The position numbers were made by a program, and so were the translations under genes. From an uncultured Clostridium sp. (GTDB lineage: Bacteria > Bacillota > Clostridia > TANB77 > CAG-508), in assembly GCA_958438515.1 (NCBI GenBank), contig CAUBRZ010000010.1, forward strand, positions 1 to 49,192: a DNA stretch of 49,192 nucleotides, written 5' to 3'. Positions within the stretch are counted from its first letter, which is position 1, and each line of letters starts with the position of its first letter. Below the pieces are notes generated by a model. That model did no database searches. It was not told the origin of the DNA and was given only the letters and a program-made list of their open reading frames with translations. Below are positions 8,032 to 17,020 of the stretch, piece after piece.

Positions 8032-9930
8032 ATGGAATTAAAAAAAGGAGAATATTATGCAGGCGAATATGATATAGCAGTTGTTGGAGCAGGACATGCA
8101 GGATGTGAAGCTGGTCTTGCAGCAGCAAGATTAGGGATGAAGACACTGATTTTCTCTATAAGTTTAGAGGCGATTGCTAATATGCCATGTAACCCACATA
8201 TAGGAGGTAGCTCGAAAGGACATTTAGTAAGGGAAATAGACAGCCTGGGTGGAGAAATGGGAAAAAACATAGATAAGACAATGATACAAATTAAAATGCT
8301 GAATACATCTAAAGGACCAGCCGTACATTCATTAAGGGCTCAAGCTGACAGGAAAAGATATCAAGCAGAAATGAAATATACGTTAGAGAAACAAGAAAAC
8401 TTGGAAGTAAAACAAGGAGAAATTGTTGATATAAAGATAGAAAATGGAAAAGTTGTAGCAGTAAAAACAGATGTTGGTGCAATATATAAAGTAAAAGCAG
8501 TAATACTTGCAACAGGAACATATTTAAAGGGAAAAATTTTTATAGGTGAATATTCTAAAGAAAGTGGCCCAGATGGTGTGTCTGCAGCAAATCAATTATC
8601 TGATTGTTTGAAGAACATGGGGATAGAATTAATTCGTTTCAAAACAGGAACACCAGCAAGAATAAATAGAAGAAGTATAGATTTTAGTAAAATGGAGGTT
8701 CAAAAAGGAGATAATGGAATAGAGGCGTTTTCTTTTGAAAATGAGCCAAAAGACTTTAAACAAGTAGATTGCTATTTAACTTATACAAATGAAAAAACAC
8801 ATGAAATAATAAGAAAAAATTTACATCGTTCTCCATTGTATGCAGGAATGATAGAGGGGACAGGACCTAGATATTGTCCTTCTATTGAAGATAAAGTGGT
8901 TAGATTTAGTGATAAACCACGTCATCAAGCATTTGTAGAACCAATTGGATTAGATACGGAAGAAATGTATATACAAGGGATGAGTTCTTCTTTACCAGAA
9001 GAAGTTCAAATTGCTTTGTATCATACAATACCAGGATTAGAACACGCAGAATTTACAAGACCAGCATATGCTATTGAATATGATTGTATAGATCCATCAA
9101 ATTTAAAACTATCCCTAGAATATAAAAATATAGATGGGTTATTTATGGCAGGCCAAATAAATGGTACATCAGGATATGAAGAAGCAGCATGCCAAGGTTT
9201 GATTGCTGGAATTAATGCAAGTAGAAAAATTCAAGGAAAAGAACCAATTATATTAGATAGAACACAAGGGTATATAGGGGTTTTAATTGATGATATTGTT
9301 ACTAAGGGAACAAATGAACCATATAGAATGATGACATCTAGAGCAGAATATAGATTATTATTAAGACAAGATAATGCTGACTTAAGACTAACACAAATAG
9401 GTTATGAAGTTGGGCTTATTTCTGATGAGAGATATAAAAAGTTTAAAGAAAAGAGAGAAAATATAAAAAATGAAGTAGAAAGGTTAAAAAAATTAACAGT
9501 AAAACCTCAAAAAGAAGTAAACGAATTACTAAAAAAAGCAGGAACTTCAGAATTAACAACAGGAACAAAAATGTCAGAACTTTTAAAGAGAACAGAAATA
9601 AATTATGATATGTTAGAAACAATTGATCAAGAAAGACCTATATTAACGAAACAGGAAAAAGAAGAAGTTGAAATACAAATAAAATATGAAGGATATATAA
9701 AATTACAAGAAGAACAAGTAGAAAAATTCAAAAAACTTGAAACGAAATTACTTCCAGAAAATTTAGATTATGAAACTTTAAAAGGAATTAGCCTAGAAGC
9801 AAGACAAAAACTAAACAAATTCAAACCACATTCAATTGGGCAAGCATCTAGAATTTCAGGAGTTTCTCCTGCTGATATATCAGTACTTCTAGTATATATA
9901 CAACAGATGAAAAATGAAGGGAGTAAATAA
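8032..9930 (+). CDS. mnmG: tRNA uridine-5-carboxymethylaminomethyl(34) synthesis enzyme MnmG
   Basis: MnmG (GidA) is the FAD-dependent partner of MnmE in wobble-uridine modification. The 632-residue length is normal. It has an N-terminal FAD-binding GAGHAGCEAGLAAARLG (about 20-36), the conserved NPHIGGSSKGHLVREIDSLG block, GTPARINRRSIDF, and the C-terminal SIGQASRISGVSPADISVLL segment. Its stop overlaps the rsmG start by one base (TAATG), so both are probably cotranscribed. No in-frame CGG was seen. Confidence 0.97.
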   Translation: MELKKGEYYAGEYDIAVVGAGHAGCEAGLAAARLGMKTLIFSISLEAIANMPCNPHIGGSSKGHLVREIDSLGGEMGKNIDKTMIQIKMLNTSKGPAVHSLRAQADRKRYQAEMKYTLEKQENLEVKQGEIVDIKIENGKVVAVKTDVGAIYKVKAVILATGTYLKGKIFIGEYSKESGPDGVSAANQLSDCLKNMGIELIRFKTGTPARINRRSIDFSKMEVQKGDNGIEAFSFENEPKDFKQVDCYLTYTNEKTHEIIRKNLHRSPLYAGMIEGTGPRYCPSIEDKVVRFSDKPRHQAFVEPIGLDTEEMYIQGMSSSLPEEVQIALYHTIPGLEHAEFTRPAYAIEYDCIDPSNLKLSLEYKNIDGLFMAGQINGTSGYEEAACQGLIAGINASRKIQGKEPIILDRTQGYIGVLIDDIVTKGTNEPYRMMTSRAEYRLLLRQDNADLRLTQIGYEVGLISDERYKKFKEKRENIKNEVERLKKLTVKPQKEVNELLKKAGTSELTTGTKMSELLKRTEINYDMLETIDQERPILTKQEKEEVEIQIKYEGYIKLQEEQVEKFKKLETKLLPENLDYETLKGISLEARQKLNKFKPHSIGQASRISGVSPADISVLLVYIQQMKNEGSK

Positions 9931-10652
9931 TGGAGATAAAAGAATTTAGAGAAATTTTAATGGAATATCTAAAAACTATGGATATAAAACTAAATGATGA
10001 GCAAATACAAAAATTTTATAAATACATGGAACTATTATTAGAATGGAATGAAAAGATAAATTTAACAGCTATAATAGAACCAAAAGAAATAATACTAAAG
10101 CACTTTGTGGATTCTTTAACAATTGCAAAATACATAAAAGAAAAAGATAGATTGATAGATGTAGGCACAGGAGCTGGATTTCCAGGAATACCATTAAAAA
10201 TTTATAGAGAAGATATAGAAATAACATTAGTAGATTCATTAAATAAAAGGATTAACTTTTTAAATGAAGTGATAGAAGAATTAAATTTAAGTAATATTGA
10301 AACAGTTCATTCAAGAGCCGAAGAATTAGGAAAAAATAAAAAATATAGGGAAAGATTTGATATAGCAACTTCGAGAGCAGTGGCAAATCTTTCCACATTA
10401 TCTGAATATTTAGTACCGTTTGTTAAGGAAAATGGGAATGTTATTTGTATGAAAGGACCTGAAATAGATGAAGAAATAAAAACAGCAAAAAATGCAATAA
10501 ATATTCTAGGTGGCAAAATATCTAAAATTGATAATTTTGAATTACCAAATAGTGATATAAAGAGAAATATATTAATTATAGTAAAAGATAAAAAAACACC
10601 AACAAGATTTCCTAGAAAGCCTGGAACACCTGCAAAAGAGCCATTAGTATAA
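9930..10652 (+). CDS. rsmG: 16S rRNA (guanine(527)-N(7))-methyltransferase RsmG
   Basis: This SAM-dependent methyltransferase (GidB family) acts on 16S rRNA G527. The 240 residues include LLEWNEKINLTAI (about 38-50), the SAM-binding motif DVGTGAGFPGIPLK (about 70-83), TSRAVANL, and a C-terminal PRKPGTPAKEPL. The start overlaps the mnmG stop. A strong terminator follows. Confidence 0.96.
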   Translation: MEIKEFREILMEYLKTMDIKLNDEQIQKFYKYMELLLEWNEKINLTAIIEPKEIILKHFVDSLTIAKYIKEKDRLIDVGTGAGFPGIPLKIYREDIEITLVDSLNKRINFLNEVIEELNLSNIETVHSRAEELGKNKKYRERFDIATSRAVANLSTLSEYLVPFVKENGNVICMKGPEIDEEIKTAKNAINILGGKISKIDNFELPNSDIKRNILIIVKDKKTPTRFPRKPGTPAKEPLV

Positions 10653-10659
10653 ATGAAGT

Positions 10660-10699
10660 AAAAAAGTCAATAAAATTTAACAAATTTATTGACTTTTTT
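10660..10699 (+). terminator. Terminator after rsmG
   Basis: AAAAAAGTCAATAAA and TTTATTGACTTTTTT form a long stem ending in a T run. Confidence 0.8.
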
Positions 10700-10717
10700 A
10701 CGTTATTTTTATATGAT
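10689..10717 (+). promoter_or_regulatory. Possible parA promoter
   Basis: TTGACT (10689-10694) and TATGAT (10712-10717) have a 17-base spacer. The -35 box overlaps the preceding terminator. Confidence 0.45.
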
Positions 10718-10778
10718 AGTAATATAGAAAAGAGTAAAACTTATTAATAAATATTAACTAAAAATAGGGGCGATTAAA

Positions 10779-11567
10779 TTGGGAAAAATAATATCAGTAG
10801 CAAATCAAAAAGGTGGAGTAGGAAAAACAACAACAACAGTTAATTTGGGTACTATTCTAGCTAAAAAAGGTAAAAAGGTACTTCTAATAGATGCAGATCC
10901 ACAAGGTAATGCAACAAGTGGATTAGGTGTAGAAAAAGAAATAGAACCTTCTACATATGATATTTTAGTAAATGATACTGAAATAAAGGATGCAATACAA
11001 GATACATTAATAAAAAACTTAAAAGTATGTCCTGCTAATATGAATTTAGCAGGAGCAGAAGTAGAATTGGTTTCAATGATGTCAAGAGAACAGCGATTAA
11101 AAGAAAAATTAGATACTGTAAAAGAAGAATTTGATTATATTTTAATTGATTGTCCACCATCATTAGGATTAATTACATTAAATTCATTTACAGCTTCAAA
11201 TAGTGTATTAATCCCAGTGCAGTGTGAGTATTTTGCACTAGAAGGGTTAGGACAATTATTGAACACAATAAATCTTGTAAAGAAACATCTAAATAAAGAA
11301 ATACAAATAGAAGGAGCTTTACTTACGATGTATGACATGAGGACAAACCTTTCAAATCAAGTAGTAAAGGAAGTAAAAAAATATTTTAATGATAAAGTTT
11401 ATAAAACAGTAATACCAAGAAATGTAAGATTAAGTGAGGCACCAAGCTATGGAATGCCAATTACAGAATATGATTCACGTTCAAAAGGTGCAAAGAGTTA
11501 CATAAAATTCGCAAGAGAATTTTTAAAAATAAATGAAGAAGAGAAAAAGGCAAAACATATGGTATAA
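10779..11567 (+). CDS. parA: Chromosome partitioning ATPase ParA/Soj
   Basis: ParA works with ParB in origin segregation and regulation of replication initiation. The 262-residue protein begins MGKIISVANQKGGVGKTTTT with the deviant Walker A motif KGGVGKTT, followed by LLIDADPQGNATSGLG and DCPPSLGLIT. The start is TTG at 10779, preceded by TAGGGGCG; this fits the family N-terminus. parB follows 15 bases downstream, making a parAB operon close to the origin as usual in Firmicutes. Confidence 0.96.
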   Translation: MGKIISVANQKGGVGKTTTTVNLGTILAKKGKKVLLIDADPQGNATSGLGVEKEIEPSTYDILVNDTEIKDAIQDTLIKNLKVCPANMNLAGAEVELVSMMSREQRLKEKLDTVKEEFDYILIDCPPSLGLITLNSFTASNSVLIPVQCEYFALEGLGQLLNTINLVKKHLNKEIQIEGALLTMYDMRTNLSNQVVKEVKKYFNDKVYKTVIPRNVRLSEAPSYGMPITEYDSRSKGAKSYIKFAREFLKINEEEKKAKHMV

Positions 11568-11582
11568 AAGGAGGAAAGAAGA

Positions 11583-12422
11583 ATGGCTAAGATGACAGGA
11601 CTAGGAAAAGGATTAGATGCTTTATTTGGACCAGCTCCAGAAGAAGAGCAAGCAAAAGAAAATGATGTATTAAAAACTCTAAAAATAAATGAGGTTGAGC
11701 CAAATAGAAATCAACCTAGGAAAAGATTTGACCAAGAGGCATTAGAGGAATTATCTCAATCTATTAAAGAATATGGTTTAATACAACCAATTGTTGTAAC
11801 AAAAAAGGATGGATATTATAGCATCATAGCAGGAGAAAGAAGGTGGAGAGCTTCTAAGATGGCTGGATTAACAGAAATACCAGCAATTATAAGAGAAGAT
11901 GACGAAAAAATAAATTCTGAAATATCTTTAATAGAAAATATGCAAAGAGAAGACTTAAATCCAGTAGAAAAAGCTATGGGAATAAAAACATTAATTGAAA
12001 ATTATGGGATGTCTCAAGAAGAAGTTGCAAAGAAAATAGGAAAAGGAAGAAGTACAATTGCAAATTGGATAAGAGTTTTAAATTTAGAACCACGAGTACT
12101 TGAAATGGCTAAAGAAGGTAAAATAACAGAAGGGCATTGTAAAGCATTACTTGCTATTACAGATCCAGAAAAACAATATCAAACAGCAATACAAATGTTG
12201 GAAAGAGGACAAACTGTAAGACAAGTTGAAAAAAGATCAAAAATAAAAGAAACCAAAGAAGAACAAAAAAGAAAACATGTATTATATAAAAATATAGAAG
12301 ATACATTTCAAGGCTTTTTTGGTTCAAAGGTAAGGCTAGATGCAGGCAAAAGAAGAGGAAAAATCATTATAGAATATACTTCAAATGATGATTTGGAAAG
12401 AATATTGGATTTGATAAAATAA
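11583..12422 (+). CDS. parB: Chromosome partitioning protein ParB/Spo0J
   Basis: ParB binds parS sites near the origin and spreads as a CTP-dependent clamp. The 279-residue protein begins with GLGKGLDALF. Its ParB/Srx domain has the conserved GERRWRASKMAGL (about 80-92) and ENMQREDLNPVEKA, a HTH domain follows (about 135-165, QEEVAKKIGKGRSTIANWIR), and the C-terminus is a dimerisation region. No full 16-base parS palindrome was found in the window. Confidence 0.96.
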   Translation: MAKMTGLGKGLDALFGPAPEEEQAKENDVLKTLKINEVEPNRNQPRKRFDQEALEELSQSIKEYGLIQPIVVTKKDGYYSIIAGERRWRASKMAGLTEIPAIIREDDEKINSEISLIENMQREDLNPVEKAMGIKTLIENYGMSQEEVAKKIGKGRSTIANWIRVLNLEPRVLEMAKEGKITEGHCKALLAITDPEKQYQTAIQMLERGQTVRQVEKRSKIKETKEEQKRKHVLYKNIEDTFQGFFGSKVRLDAGKRRGKIIIEYTSNDDLERILDLIK

Positions 12423-12441
12423 AAAGGAAAAGAGTGATTAT

Positions 12442-12936
12442 ATGGAAGATATTATAAATGTAATAGGAATGGAAAAAAGTATATTAATATTAGCAATATT
12501 AAGTATAATTTTGTTAATTGCTTTTATAATAACTATATTCAGAATTTCTAATATCAATAAGAAATACAAGGAATTTATGAAAAAATTGGGAAATGGAAAA
12601 AATCTAGAAGAGGATTTAGAAAATTATATGTATAGAGTAGATAGAGTAGAAAAACAAAATGCAGAAATAAATACTCTTATACAAAATATTGATAAAGACT
12701 TAGAAAATTGTGTCCAAAAAGTCGGGATTGTTAGATATAGTGCATTCCAAGATACAGGAAGTGACTTGAGTTTTACACTTGCATTATTAGATGAAAAAAA
12801 TACAGGGGTTGTATTAAATGGTATATATTCTAGAGAAATGTCAAATATTTATGCAAAACCAGTTCAAAATGGTAAATCTAGTTATACTCTTTCAGAGGAA
12901 GAACAAAAAGCAATAAAAAAGGCAATGAGTGTTTAA
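12442..12936 (+). CDS. DUF4446 family membrane-anchored protein
   Basis: The 164-residue protein has one N-terminal membrane segment (about 12-35), a coiled-coil-like stretch (about 38-85) and a soluble C-terminal domain containing VGIVRYSAFQDTGSDLSFTLA (about 92-112 in the protein). This matches my memory of DUF4446, which often follows parB in Clostridia. Its molecular role is unknown. It is 19 bases downstream of parB and probably shares its transcript. RBS AAAGGAAAAGAG precedes the start. Confidence 0.85.
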   Translation: MEDIINVIGMEKSILILAILSIILLIAFIITIFRISNINKKYKEFMKKLGNGKNLEEDLENYMYRVDRVEKQNAEINTLIQNIDKDLENCVQKVGIVRYSAFQDTGSDLSFTLALLDEKNTGVVLNGIYSREMSNIYAKPVQNGKSSYTLSEEEQKAIKKAMSV

Positions 12937-12973
12937 AAGAATAAAACTTAATATATAAAATGTAAAAATTCTA

Positions 12974-13002
12974 TTGACAAATGTTTATAAAAATGCTAAT
13001 AT
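12974..13002 (+). promoter_or_regulatory. Promoter of tRNA-Ser genes
   Basis: TTGACA (12974-12979) and TAATAT (12997-13002) have a 17-base spacer, about 33 bases upstream of the first tRNA-Ser. Confidence 0.65.
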
Positions 13003-13034
13003 AAATACTGTCGCTAGACATTTGTCTATAATTT

Positions 13035-13126
<92 letters not shown>

Positions 13127-13132
13127 AATAAT

Positions 13133-13171
13133 AAAAGTTAGATGTTTACTAATATCGAATATCTAACTTTT
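13133..13171 (+). terminator. Terminator between the two tRNA-Ser genes
   Basis: AAAAGTTAGAT and ATCTAACTTTT form a perfect stem ending in T residues. Confidence 0.7.
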
Positions 13172-13182
13172 ATTTATAAGAT

Positions 13183-13272
13183 GGAGATGTACCCAAGTGG
13201 TGAAGGGGACTGTTTGCTAAACAGTTAGGTCGAGAAATCGGCGCGGAGGTTCGAACCCTCTCATCTCCGCCA
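13183..13272 (+). tRNA. tRNA-Ser (anticodon GCT)
   Basis: Acceptor arm GGAGATG/CATCTCC, anticodon stem ACTGT/ACAGT with loop TTGCTAA (anticodon GCT, reads AGC/AGU), a long class II variable arm, the T arm around GGTTCGAACC, and an encoded CCA. Confidence 0.96.
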
Positions 13273-13276
13273 CAAG

Positions 13277-13311
13277 AGATATAAAGAAAAATTAGCTTTA
13301 TATCTTTTTTT
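13277..13311 (+). terminator. Terminator after tRNA-Ser(GCT)
   Basis: AGATATAAAG (13277-13286) and CTTTATATCT (13296-13305) form a stem followed by a T run. Confidence 0.75.
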
Positions 13312-13366
13312 ATAATTTGGAATTAAAAGGAACCGTAAAATAAAAATCGAAAAATGTAATTAAAAG

Positions 13367-13395
13367 TTGAAAAAATTTTTTTTATCTTGTATAAT
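13367..13395 (+). promoter_or_regulatory. Promoter at the head of the T4SS-like locus
   Basis: TTGAAA (13367-13372) and TATAAT (13390-13395) with a 17-base spacer lie 45 bases upstream of the first pilin-like gene. Confidence 0.65.
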
Positions 13396-13439
13396 AAAAT
13401 TACGAATATATATTATATGTAACCAAAGAGGTGATAGAA

Positions 13440-14324
13440 ATGAAAAAAATAAGAAAAAAAATATTGATAGTAATGATTTTGGTTTTATCAGTGCTATTTA
13501 TATATACAGGGCAAGTAACTGCTAAACAAGTAGAAGGATTAACCGATACTCAAAGTAATGAGGTGCAAAAAGAGGTAAACGAATTAAAAAATAGTGAAAG
13601 TAAAAGAAAAGAACTATTAAAATATGATAGAAAAAAAGTAAAGGAAAGCATAGAAAACAATAAATTAGTTGTTATAGCACAACTTGATGAAGATACAAAG
13701 AACAAAATATTAAAAACTTGGAAGAGTAAATTACAACCTGCAGGAGCAACAAATCCAGATGCTAAATATAGAAAAGCTATAGAATTTAGAGAAAAAGAAA
13801 ATTACTCAGAGGATAAACTAGTTAAATTTGATAAGGGTGAAATAGAAGCGTGGAAATGGGCGTATGGTGGCTATGGACCTGTAACAAACAATGAAACTGT
13901 AAGAAATGCTTGGAAAGAAACCGAGGATTATAAATCTTCGGCTGGAATGAATAATGGAGAAGAAGATAAGACTAGTAGCATTTATCAACAACCACAAAAA
14001 GATAAAACGGGTTCAGGTACATCTGCATCTACATTAGAAGATATGGTATCAGATGGAGATTCTTTTGTGAAACAAGGAGAAGCTCAATATGATGAAAAAG
14101 AACTAAGCAAAACTTCTAGTGTAATATATAATATTTTATTGACAGTTGGTGTGTTTACATCAGTTATAATAGGAGCAATACTTGGAATAAAATTAATGAT
14201 ATCTAGTGCTGAAGAAAAAGCAGAAGTTAAAAAAATGTTAATTCCTTATATTGTTGGATGTATAGTTGTATTTGGTGGATTTGGAATTTGGAAATTAGTT
14301 GTTAATATATTACAAGGAATATAA
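13440..14324 (+). CDS. VirB2-like pilin-domain protein with long extracellular region
   Basis: This 294-residue protein has an N-terminal signal or anchor helix (about 5-28), a long hydrophilic middle (about 30-215), and a C-terminal module of two hydrophobic helices separated by a charged turn, SSAEEKAEVKKMLIPYIVG. The same two-helix layout ends the next two genes and matches VirB2/TrbC-type T4SS pilins (inference from pattern). GTG at 13431 is in frame, but ATG 13440 is better placed after AGAGGTGAT. The long middle domain is unlike a minimal pilin; it could be an adhesin-like or tip subunit. It is first in the locus, behind its own promoter, and 12 bases before the next pilin gene. Confidence 0.75.
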   Translation: MKKIRKKILIVMILVLSVLFIYTGQVTAKQVEGLTDTQSNEVQKEVNELKNSESKRKELLKYDRKKVKESIENNKLVVIAQLDEDTKNKILKTWKSKLQPAGATNPDAKYRKAIEFREKENYSEDKLVKFDKGEIEAWKWAYGGYGPVTNNETVRNAWKETEDYKSSAGMNNGEEDKTSSIYQQPQKDKTGSGTSASTLEDMVSDGDSFVKQGEAQYDEKELSKTSSVIYNILLTVGVFTSVIIGAILGIKLMISSAEEKAEVKKMLIPYIVGCIVVFGGFGIWKLVVNILQGI

Positions 14325-14336
14325 AGAGGTGATAGT

Positions 14337-14708
14337 GTGAAAAGACAATTTTTATTTTTTACTGTAATAGTTCTAATAGTTATGACAGTAATGTGTTTTA
14401 TAATACCAAATTATACTTATGCAGAAGATTTAGAGTTAGGTAATCTTGATGACTATAAAGGTAAAAGTGATAATCCTAAAACAGTTTCTACAAGAGTTGG
14501 AAAGATATTAGGAGTAATACAGACAATAGGAACAATAGTTTCGGTAATAATGCTTATAGTAATAGGAATAAAATATATGGTAGGTAGTATTGAAGAGAGA
14601 GCTGAATATAAGAAAACTTTATTTCCTTATTTAATAGGAGCCATATTACTATTTTCAGGTACTTTGTTACCACAAATCATATACAATATTATGACAAAAG
14701 ATTTTTAA
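14337..14708 (+). CDS. VirB2-like T4SS pilin (second copy)
   Basis: The 123-residue protein has a GTG start after AGAGGTGAT, an N-terminal signal-like helix ending near NYTYAED, and two C-terminal hydrophobic helices around the charged turn VGSIEERAEYKKTLFPYLIG. It closely resembles the gene at 14843 over its C-terminal half (GVIQTIGTIVSVIMLIVIGIKY versus GVLQTVGVVISVIVLIVLGIKY in part), so these are paralogues. Such proteins form the conjugative-type pilus or secretion channel surface in T4SS loci. It lies 12 bases after the first pilin-like gene and probably shares its transcript. Confidence 0.8.
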   Translation: MKRQFLFFTVIVLIVMTVMCFIIPNYTYAEDLELGNLDDYKGKSDNPKTVSTRVGKILGVIQTIGTIVSVIMLIVIGIKYMVGSIEERAEYKKTLFPYLIGAILLFSGTLLPQIIYNIMTKDF

Positions 14709-14742
14709 TAATCAATAGTTTTAAAAAAAATGTAAAATATAG

Positions 14743-14771
14743 TTGAAAAAAAAAACAAGTGATGTTATAAT
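14743..14771 (+). promoter_or_regulatory. Separate promoter for third pilin gene
   Basis: TTGAAA (14743-14748) and TATAAT (14766-14771) have a 17-base spacer, 72 bases before the 14843 start. Confidence 0.65.
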
Positions 14772-14842
14772 AAAAAAGATAGATGTCTTTAATATTCTCA
14801 ATAAATGAGATTTTATATAAAAAATAATAAAAGGAGGAAAAA

Positions 14843-15217
14843 ATGAATAAGAAATTTATAAAAATAGTAAGTATTTTATTAATGGTAATGATGGTAATAT
14901 CTATTTCAGTAAGTTCTTTTGCAGCATCTGGAGCAGGAGTTGAGCCAAGTGCCTTATCAGGTACAGCACCACAAGACAAGTCAATACAAAATGTTGGTAA
15001 TAAAATAATAGGCGTACTTCAAACAGTAGGTGTAGTAATATCAGTTATTGTATTAATAGTACTTGGTATTAAATATATGATGGGTAGCGCAGAAGAAAAA
15101 GCAGAATATAAAAAGACAATGATGCCATATGTAATAGGTGCAGCACTTATATTTGCAGCATCAGCGTTAGCACAAGTTATATACGGATTTTTTAATGGAA
15201 TGACAGCAGCAGGATAA
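14843..15217 (+). CDS. VirB2-like major T4SS pilin (third copy)
   Basis: The 124-residue protein has a clean signal peptide (cleavage likely after SVSSFAA, about residue 29), a short mature N-terminus rich in Gly/Ala/Ser, and two hydrophobic helices with the charged turn MGSAEEKAEYKKTMMPYVIG. This is the most canonical pilin of the three. A very strong RBS (AAAGGAGG), its own promoter and a long perfect terminator downstream suggest an abundant monocistronic product, as expected of a major pilin (inference). Processing has not been seen. Confidence 0.82.
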   Translation: MNKKFIKIVSILLMVMMVISISVSSFAASGAGVEPSALSGTAPQDKSIQNVGNKIIGVLQTVGVVISVIVLIVLGIKYMMGSAEEKAEYKKTMMPYVIGAALIFAASALAQVIYGFFNGMTAAG

Positions 15218-15236
15218 TAATATAAAATACAAATAC

Positions 15237-15273
15237 AAAAGGGTATGTGAAATATTTCACATACCCTTTTTAT
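15237..15273 (+). terminator. Strong terminator after third pilin
   Basis: AAAAGGGTATGTGAAA and TTTCACATACCCTTTT form a perfect 16-base inverted repeat with a TAT-sized loop, ending in a T run. Confidence 0.9.
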
Positions 15274-15333
15274 TACAAATACATTACAAATATATTAAAA
15301 ATATATTATTTTGATTTTTTTTGTATAAAAACG

Positions 15334-15362
15334 TTACAATTTGTGCTTTTTTTTGTTATAAT
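15334..15362 (+). promoter_or_regulatory. Promoter of the T4SS core operon
   Basis: TATAAT (15357-15362) is perfect. TTACAA (15334-15339) is a weak -35 box with a 17-base spacer. Confidence 0.5.
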
Positions 15363-15408
15363 TATAAATGAGTATAAATGGATATTTTACTAAAAGGAGG
15401 AGCAAAAA

Positions 15409-15777
15409 TTGGGAACATACAATTTGCCAAGAAATGTAAAAGGAGAAGGAAGAATTCTATTCGTGTTTTCAACGAAAGCATTAATATATAGTGCAGTAGG
15501 TGCCGGAATCGGATTAATTTTTTATTTGATATTTAAAATTTTAAGCATGTCAGTAGTAGGATTAATATTTGTTGCATTATTTGCCTTAATTGGATTTGTA
15601 ATAGGAACATTTAAAATGCCAGATACAAATGCTTTTGAAATAACTAAGAAAACAGGAGGAGAAAATATAGATGATGTTATAAAAAGAGCCATAAAATTTA
15701 AAATGCAAAAAAATAAAATATATGTTTATGAAGAAGAAAATAGAACAAAAGATAAGGAGGAAAATAAAAATGAGTAA
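15409..15777 (+). CDS. PrgI/VirB3-like inner-membrane T4SS protein
   Basis: This 122-residue protein has a TTG start behind AAGGAGG (15394-15400). The short N-terminus YNLPRNVKGEGRILFVFSTK is followed by two adjacent membrane helices (about 26-72) and a hydrophilic tail. Size, topology and position just before a VirB4 gene match PrgI/VirB3 proteins of Gram-positive conjugation systems. The start of the next gene overlaps its 3' end (ATGAGTAA), showing translational coupling. VirB3 proteins usually contact VirB4 at the membrane; that role is inferred here from position. Confidence 0.75.
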   Translation: MGTYNLPRNVKGEGRILFVFSTKALIYSAVGAGIGLIFYLIFKILSMSVVGLIFVALFALIGFVIGTFKMPDTNAFEITKKTGGENIDDVIKRAIKFKMQKNKIYVYEEENRTKDKEENKNE

Positions 15778-17020
15778 TGATACAATATCACAAGTATTAC
15801 TAGTAGTCTTAGGAATAATGATTTTTGTACTATTTGTACTAATTGCTATATTTTTAGCTTTAAAAGTAAAAGAAAATCAAAGAAATAAAAAAACAAAAGA
15901 TATACTTGAAGGAAACGAACAAATAACTTCTGGCAAAAAGAAAATTGAAAATAAATTAAATAAAGAAAATCAAAATATATCATATAATAAACAATCTATA
16001 ATGAACTTTATGGAATTTGATAAAATAGAAGATAATATGATTGTACAAAAAAAAGGAAAAAGATTTTTAATGGTTGTACAATGTCAAGGAATCAATTATG
16101 ATTTAATGTCACAAGCAGAAAAAATAGGTGTAGAAGAAGGATTTCAACAATTTTTAAATACGTTAAGACATCCTATACAAATATATATACAAACAAGATC
16201 AATTAACCTAGAAAGAAGTATAAGTACATATAAGACTAAGATAAAGGAAATTGAAGATAGATATACGCAAACATTATATAAATATAATCAAATGAAGGAA
16301 TCAGAAATATATAAAAAAGAGGATTTAGATAAATACTTTTTCGAATTAACAAAGCAGAGAAATTTATTAGAATATGGAAGAGATTTGTTGTCTAATACAG
16401 AAAAAATGAGTTTAAATAAAAGTATATTAAATAAAAATTATTATATTATAATACCTTATTTTTCAGAAGATATGTCTGATGGAGATTATGCTTATGATGA
16501 AATAAAAAATATGGCTTTTTCAGAACTATATACAAAGTCACAATCAATTATAAGAACATTATCATCATGTTCGGTAAGTGGAAAAATACTATCTTCACAA
16601 GAATTAGCAGAATTATTATTTGTTGCTTATAATAGAGAAGAATCAGAAACATTTGGAATAGAAAAAGCATTAAAAGCAGGATATGATGAATTATATTCAA
16701 CAGCACCAGATGTATTTGAAAAGAAAATAAAAATGTTAGATGAAACAATACAACAAAGAGCAATACAATTAGCAAATCAAACAATTGAAAAAGTAAAATC
16801 TAAGCCTCAACAAATGGCAGAAGAAAAAGAAGACAAACTAGATGAATTGATAAACAAAATGGCAGAACTTGTATTAGATGAAAATAGAGCATATATAGGA
16901 GAAGATGTTGCACAAAAGGCTATTGAAGAATTAAACAAAACCGAGGAAGGAGGAGAAGAAACTAATGAAGAAATCAAAGAAAAATCAACTAGAGGAAGAA
17001 AGAGAAAGACAGTTAAATAA
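15770..17020 (+). CDS. VirB4 N-terminal-domain-like membrane protein
   Basis: The product is 416 residues from ATG 15770, which sits after AAGGAGG and overlaps the previous stop; an upstream in-frame ATG at 15722 lacks an RBS. One N-terminal membrane helix (about 8-30) is followed by a soluble region containing IQIYIQTRSINLERSI and NYYIIIPYFSED. This resembles the N-terminal TraC/VirB4 region found before the ATPase domain. No Walker motifs are present. The C-terminus is acidic and helical, ending in a Lys/Arg-rich tail. The next gene, the ATPase, starts 56 bases before this stop. It may be the detached N-terminal part of VirB4 (inference). Confidence 0.65.
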   Translation: MSNDTISQVLLVVLGIMIFVLFVLIAIFLALKVKENQRNKKTKDILEGNEQITSGKKKIENKLNKENQNISYNKQSIMNFMEFDKIEDNMIVQKKGKRFLMVVQCQGINYDLMSQAEKIGVEEGFQQFLNTLRHPIQIYIQTRSINLERSISTYKTKIKEIEDRYTQTLYKYNQMKESEIYKKEDLDKYFFELTKQRNLLEYGRDLLSNTEKMSLNKSILNKNYYIIIPYFSEDMSDGDYAYDEIKNMAFSELYTKSQSIIRTLSSCSVSGKILSSQELAELLFVAYNREESETFGIEKALKAGYDELYSTAPDVFEKKIKMLDETIQQRAIQLANQTIEKVKSKPQQMAEEKEDKLDELINKMAELVLDENRAYIGEDVAQKAIEELNKTEEGGEETNEEIKEKSTRGRKRKTVK

